DNA of 64,000 bases from Bondarzewia mesenterica (lineage: Eukaryota > Basidiomycota > Agaricomycetes > Russulales > Bondarzewiaceae), in the NCBI GenBank assembly GCA_004802705.1, contig SGPL01000111.1, positions 1 through 64,000 on the forward strand, written 5' to 3'. The notes under the pieces were generated by a model. It made no database searches and had not been told where the DNA came from. It worked only from the letters and a program-made list of their open reading frames with translations. The position numbers and the translations under genes were made by a program. Shown here piece after piece: positions 60,215-64,000 of this stretch; the stretch's first letter is position 1; the number at the start of each line of letters is the position of its first letter.

Positions 60215-61370
60215 CTTTTCTTCAAGTATCAGTGACCTTTAAACTTCTTCATCTCTTCATTCCTTGCTTATCTAAATCTATTTATTTTTCCCTTCTGGTT
60301 AAACTATTTGCCATTATAACTTATGTCCTCTCTTATCTCTTAATTTTCTTAGGCATTATGCCTACTCTTATCCTTATTTAAGATCAAAGATAAGATATTC
60401 ACTTCATCCTCCCACTACTCATTTTGCCTTTCATTTTTCTCCTCATACCCCTAACTCTCTTTTTCCTCACAACATAAACTTTTTCTTCTTCTTATCTCAC
60501 CTTATTCTCTCATGCTCATATGCTCCCCTTTCTCTTCATAATATTGCCCTCTTAAAGATTTCCACAAGCACCATCACTGTCTTTCTCCTAAAATAAGTTA
60601 ACATCTACTCATCACTGCATACTAAGTCCCTCTCACCTACTAACATAGACCTCTTAATTCATGTTTGGCTAAGAGCAGCAAGCCTTTAGAGCTCAAGTTA
60701 CTTCTCTTGGGTTATATTATGCAGACTTACTTGTCTAGTCTACTTAAAAATAAACCTTATTATATTTGACTGTGATAGCCATCTCATAAGTGCTATTGGG
60801 CACATTATAGCTATAAGAATATTAAAGAAGAATTAAATAGAGTTTTATATTAATGTGAGCCCTCAATTTATTACCTACCTTACTATGTCCACTTAATGAG
60901 CGTCCCTTTCAATCCTTATTCATGTGCTTAGAATCATCACTTTTTTCTAGCTAGATAACTTCATCCCTCTCATCTCCCTTTTTATGCTAGTTTAACTCAT
61001 TTTGACTGATCTACTCCTCTCTCTCCACTGTCTATACTTTTCTCCCCCTTTACCCTACTCAGCTAATCTTACCTTTAGTGCACTTGTCACTCTAGACTCC
61101 CTCACATTCAGTTTTTTTACACTGTAATCTGCTATATACCCCTCTGCCTCCTCTCCTTTTTCCTCTTACTTAGCTTAGGCCCATTATATGCTTGATCTCT
61201 TTTCCTTTCATAAACTTAGCATCTAGCACTATATCCTTTCTCTCTCTTGCTACACCCTATCTTATAATCCTTTCACATTGTTTTTTTTTTTTTCATACTG
61301 CCCCTCCCTGCCTTACTTTAACATGCTTACTCTAAATTAAAGCCATAATAGATAACTCCATCTATCCTTA
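60215..61370 (+). other. 1.16 kb between A2 and B2 of unknown origin
   Basis: This is T- and C-rich and CpG-free. Read through stops, around 60,660-60,830 it could encode peptide such as RAASLRAQVTSLGLYYADL-like text, but nothing is recognisable. It may be an extra ORF of this element type or a later insertion. Confidence 0.5.
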
Positions 61371-61635
61371 CAGCTTACTTTAGTTCAGGGTTTTTATCTA
61401 TTGGGGCTAGAAAGTATCAAAGCTTTCATCCACTCCACTTATACTTAGTATATTTCTTGCTTATTGCTCTCTCCTCTTATTTACTCCTATAATCATACTC
61501 CCTATCTCATTTAATCTTGTAATTTCATTTACTAAACTATTTCTCTCATTGCCACTTTATATTTAGCCTCTTATATCTCATATAATACATGCTCTATTTG
61601 CCTGCCCTCACATATGATGAGTGTCCTACAAAGAT
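61371..61635 (+). repeat. B2 repeat of the Ngaro-like element
   Basis: It starts CAGCTTACTTTAGTTCAGGG and ends near AAGATCT, matching B1. It marks the 3' end of the element. Confidence 0.9.
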
Positions 61636-64000
61636 CTATGAGAATCATAATAGTTATATAGCAGATATTGCTTGATTTTTCCTTATCTGAAACTCTGAAA
61701 ACTATGAAGAATAGGTTATATCTAAACTTTTGATGATCTCTTTGCAACAATAGTAACTGCAGTAAGAATGAAATTTCCATGCATCTCCTCTTGACTCTCC
61801 TCATGATATCTGAAATCTTTTCTAATATTGTATTAATTTTTAAGTGAGATCAGGCTAATTGTGTGCCTTGTATCTACACCATTATCATCTAGTTCCTAAT
61901 CTATATTGTACAAATGAATGTATAATTAATTGAATCAAATTATTTTCAGTGCGCTTTTAAAAGTTTAAAATTAAAATCATATAAGTTATTATCTTAAATA
62001 GATTTGAACTATAATTCATAAAGAACTTATAATGACATGCATATAGCCAGAAATATGTTAAATAACTGCCTGAGATGTAGACACATCTCATCTTAGTTTC
62101 ATTTCATATAGGAATAACATGCACAAAGTGAGACTACTACACATTCATTTTATCTGAGTTAAAACTGTGTATAGCCTTTTGCTCAGTGATGTAGACTGTA
62201 TCCAGCATGCTATCTTGTTGGTTGCATGTTGAGTTTCTATTAACCTCTCACTACTATATGCACACCATGTGCAGGCCAAGTTTATGAATAATATAAATAA
62301 TATAAAATCAGTAGATATATACAAATTACAATGTGAACTTATTGTAAAATACATAAAAATGAGATCATCATTTTTTTACCATTTCTGCTAAGTCAGATCA
62401 GCATAATGAGGCTTGTAGAAATTTGCTCACATTATTTAGCCTCTACTGGTGCCTACTATTGACATTCTGCCTCATGTCACCTCAGACACACATCATACTT
62501 TTATGAATTAATGATTAAATAATGTGCATACTTCCTTAACTTAGCAGAGATTCTCATGATTGATCTATTTATATCATGAGCATTATTGGAGTGTGGATGA
62601 TCACACTGAGTGTGAATTTCAGTGTGTAGGCAATATATGCATTGAAAATACATTGCTCATTTTTAGTTGTGTAAAATAGGGACTAGATAACTCATCATTG
62701 CAGGTGCTAGTATATTTCATCTTGAGTGGATTGTGACATCATGGCAAACATATAAATATATCCATGTTGTTTGTGATTTTGTTGTACATCTATGTCAGAT
62801 ATTATTATTAAATCTCATTTTTCTTGCAGTTACCATTATTTTGAGCATTGTTTACATATTTGTCAACCAATCTTTGCCCCTCATTAACATAAGATTAATC
62901 GAGAGCCCTTATTCTACCTATGGACAATAGTAGTGGGCTCGACCCACTTCTCAATGATAGAGAAAAGTGAGTGAGCATCACTACAAGTTTTCTAATGATA
63001 ATGAGATTAAAATTATATACAATGTAGTGTTTAGAGTGATAATCTTGAACTGCGATGTTATCAATATGGACATCTATAAAATTAAAATGGTTACTAACTC
63101 TATTCAACTGTTAAATTTTGGAGGGCCTTTATAAGGTTGCTAGTCTAATTGTGATATGCACTACTTAGGGGATTTAACAACCACTATATCATGAATAAGC
63201 ATTATAAATTAAAATTGAGTAGATCAATCAAGTGAAATAAGTTTAATACATGCCAATGCCATGAGGTCTCCTAAAGTATTCTCATATCCTTGCATTTTTC
63301 TGTAGATAACATCTCACCTTTTGGATTGATATGGTGTACCTTCTTCACCATAATCAACATTAGTGAGCTTAGATTTTGTAAAAATAGCATGCACTTCAGT
63401 AACAAAACTAGCCTTTGTTATTGTGGAGTAAAGAACATGATTCATATAGATGGGTAATATTTAGAGAAAGCCAGCCTCACCAGCAGTAAAAATAGTATAA
63501 GTCATATGATCAGTGTCTGTCCAGGCATTTATTTTATTAGTGTAGCCCATCTATTGTCTCCACTAGTATCTTTATTTTCAAATTGATATCCATATTTGTG
63601 TACAGAAGGAAGCATGGCAAATCTTTATAAGCAACATAAGCATGATTTTGCCTGGCTATTTTTGAATGAGTACAAAAGCATAAAACTTACTGCAAGCTGC
63701 ACCTGCACTAAGCATACTACCTGCTTGAGACTTTAATATTCATGTCTGAGTCCTGTAGATAGGTAATAGAGCTTCAAGTTTGCTGTCTTTCAGATGCTGC
63801 ACACTATAATACTGATCCAAGAATGCAGTTGAGAGCTTCTATCAAACAGAGGAGGAACAAAAAATATGCACTGACTACGTCAAGTCAAATAGACTTGCTG
63901 AAATAGCTATCCNTATTCATAGATGGTATATGATAAGCCTTTGAATAAAACTCTGTTCATNTGGGATGTAAAAAGATGTGTACATTTAGTGCAGTTTTTA
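61636..64000. other. AT-rich DNA without identifiable genes
   Basis: Only short frames occur (up to 77 codons) and none resembles a known family. CpG remains very rare. N bases occur at 63,913 and 63,961. It continues the heterochromatin-like compartment to the end of the window. Confidence 0.5.

Larger units (their letters stand above)
54675..61635 (+). mobile_element. Degenerate Ngaro/DIRS-type tyrosine-recombinase retrotransposon
   Basis: The element is defined by split direct repeats in the order A1 (54,675-54,826), coding region, B1 (59,779-60,044), A2 (60,072-60,214), B2 (61,371-61,635), the arrangement of Ngaro elements, which replicate via an RNA and insert with a tyrosine recombinase, leaving no target duplication. 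Coding order on the plus strand: a gag-like region, a CCHC-type knuckle at 56,126-56,170, a reverse transcriptase with RNase H (56,590-58,160), and a tyrosine recombinase (about 58,920-59,690). All frames are full of stops and key catalytic residues are changed. Full length is 6.96 kb. The A2-to-B2 gap of 1.16 kb is unusual, since these are normally adjacent. Confidence 0.85.

Overview
The window reads as nuclear DNA of a filamentous basidiomycete, most likely an Agaricomycete. Genes are split by many 50-70 nt introns with GT...AG ends, several genes have tiny exons, both strands are densely coded, and the protein families (seven-TM hybrid histidine kinase, BAH/PHD/SANT/GATA Snt2-type protein, phenol 2-monooxygenase, F-box/LRR protein) are typical of mushrooms. 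The species cannot be named from sequence alone.

The window has two compartments. From about 1 kb to 39.2 kb it is CpG-rich and gene-dense. In order it holds an F-box protein with a probable frameshift (994-2326, +), the oligosaccharyltransferase catalytic subunit STT3 (2984-6039, -), the dolichyl-phosphate glucosyltransferase ALG5 (6613-7870, -), tRNA-Ile(AAT) (8085-8158, -), DNA polymerase delta subunit 4 (8341-9177, +), a phenol 2-monooxygenase (10062-12752, +), an ADIP/Msd1-like coiled-coil protein (13038-15894, -), a Rhodanese-USP deubiquitinase (16347-20525, +), an Snt2-like chromatin reader (20722-25008, -), a membrane hybrid histidine kinase (26219-31073, +), dihydrofolate reductase (32542-33249, +), a ubiquitin-like/WLM metalloprotease (33698-34814, +), a degenerate tRNA-Met-like gene (35015-35086, -), 60S ribosomal protein L11 (35462-36184, +) and unidentified minus-strand coding sequence up to about 39.2 kb. 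STT3 and ALG5 act in the same pathway: ALG5 makes the dolichyl-phosphate-glucose that completes the lipid-linked glycan, and STT3 transfers that glycan to protein. The rest is ordinary housekeeping and regulation.

At about 39.3-40.6 kb the DNA changes abruptly. A cluster of perfect hairpins and a broken protein-kinase fragment mark the border. From there to 64 kb the sequence is AT-rich and almost free of CpG, and what can be recognised is decayed retrotransposon. There are two Ty1/copia pol remnants (43.44-44.88 and 45.2-48.48 kb) and a complete but dead tyrosine-recombinase retrotransposon of the Ngaro/DIRS type (54,675-61,635), with split direct repeats in the order A1, ORFs, B1, A2, B2. 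Gln and Trp codons have become stops and catalytic residues are lost by C-to-T or G-to-A changes: all three reverse transcriptases have lost an Asp of the catalytic pair, and the recombinase H-x-x-R reads Y-x-x-C. This is the footprint of cytosine methylation/deamination or a RIP-like process over a heterochromatic island.

I found no CRISPR, prophage or biosynthetic cluster. The strongest candidates for something new are the mutated Ngaro element with an unexplained 1.16 kb insert between its A2 and B2 repeats, the hairpin cluster at the compartment border, a palindromic element at 54.16-54.27 kb, and a conserved-looking spliced reading frame (52.4-52.95 kb, -) that stays open where neighbouring frames are riddled with stops.
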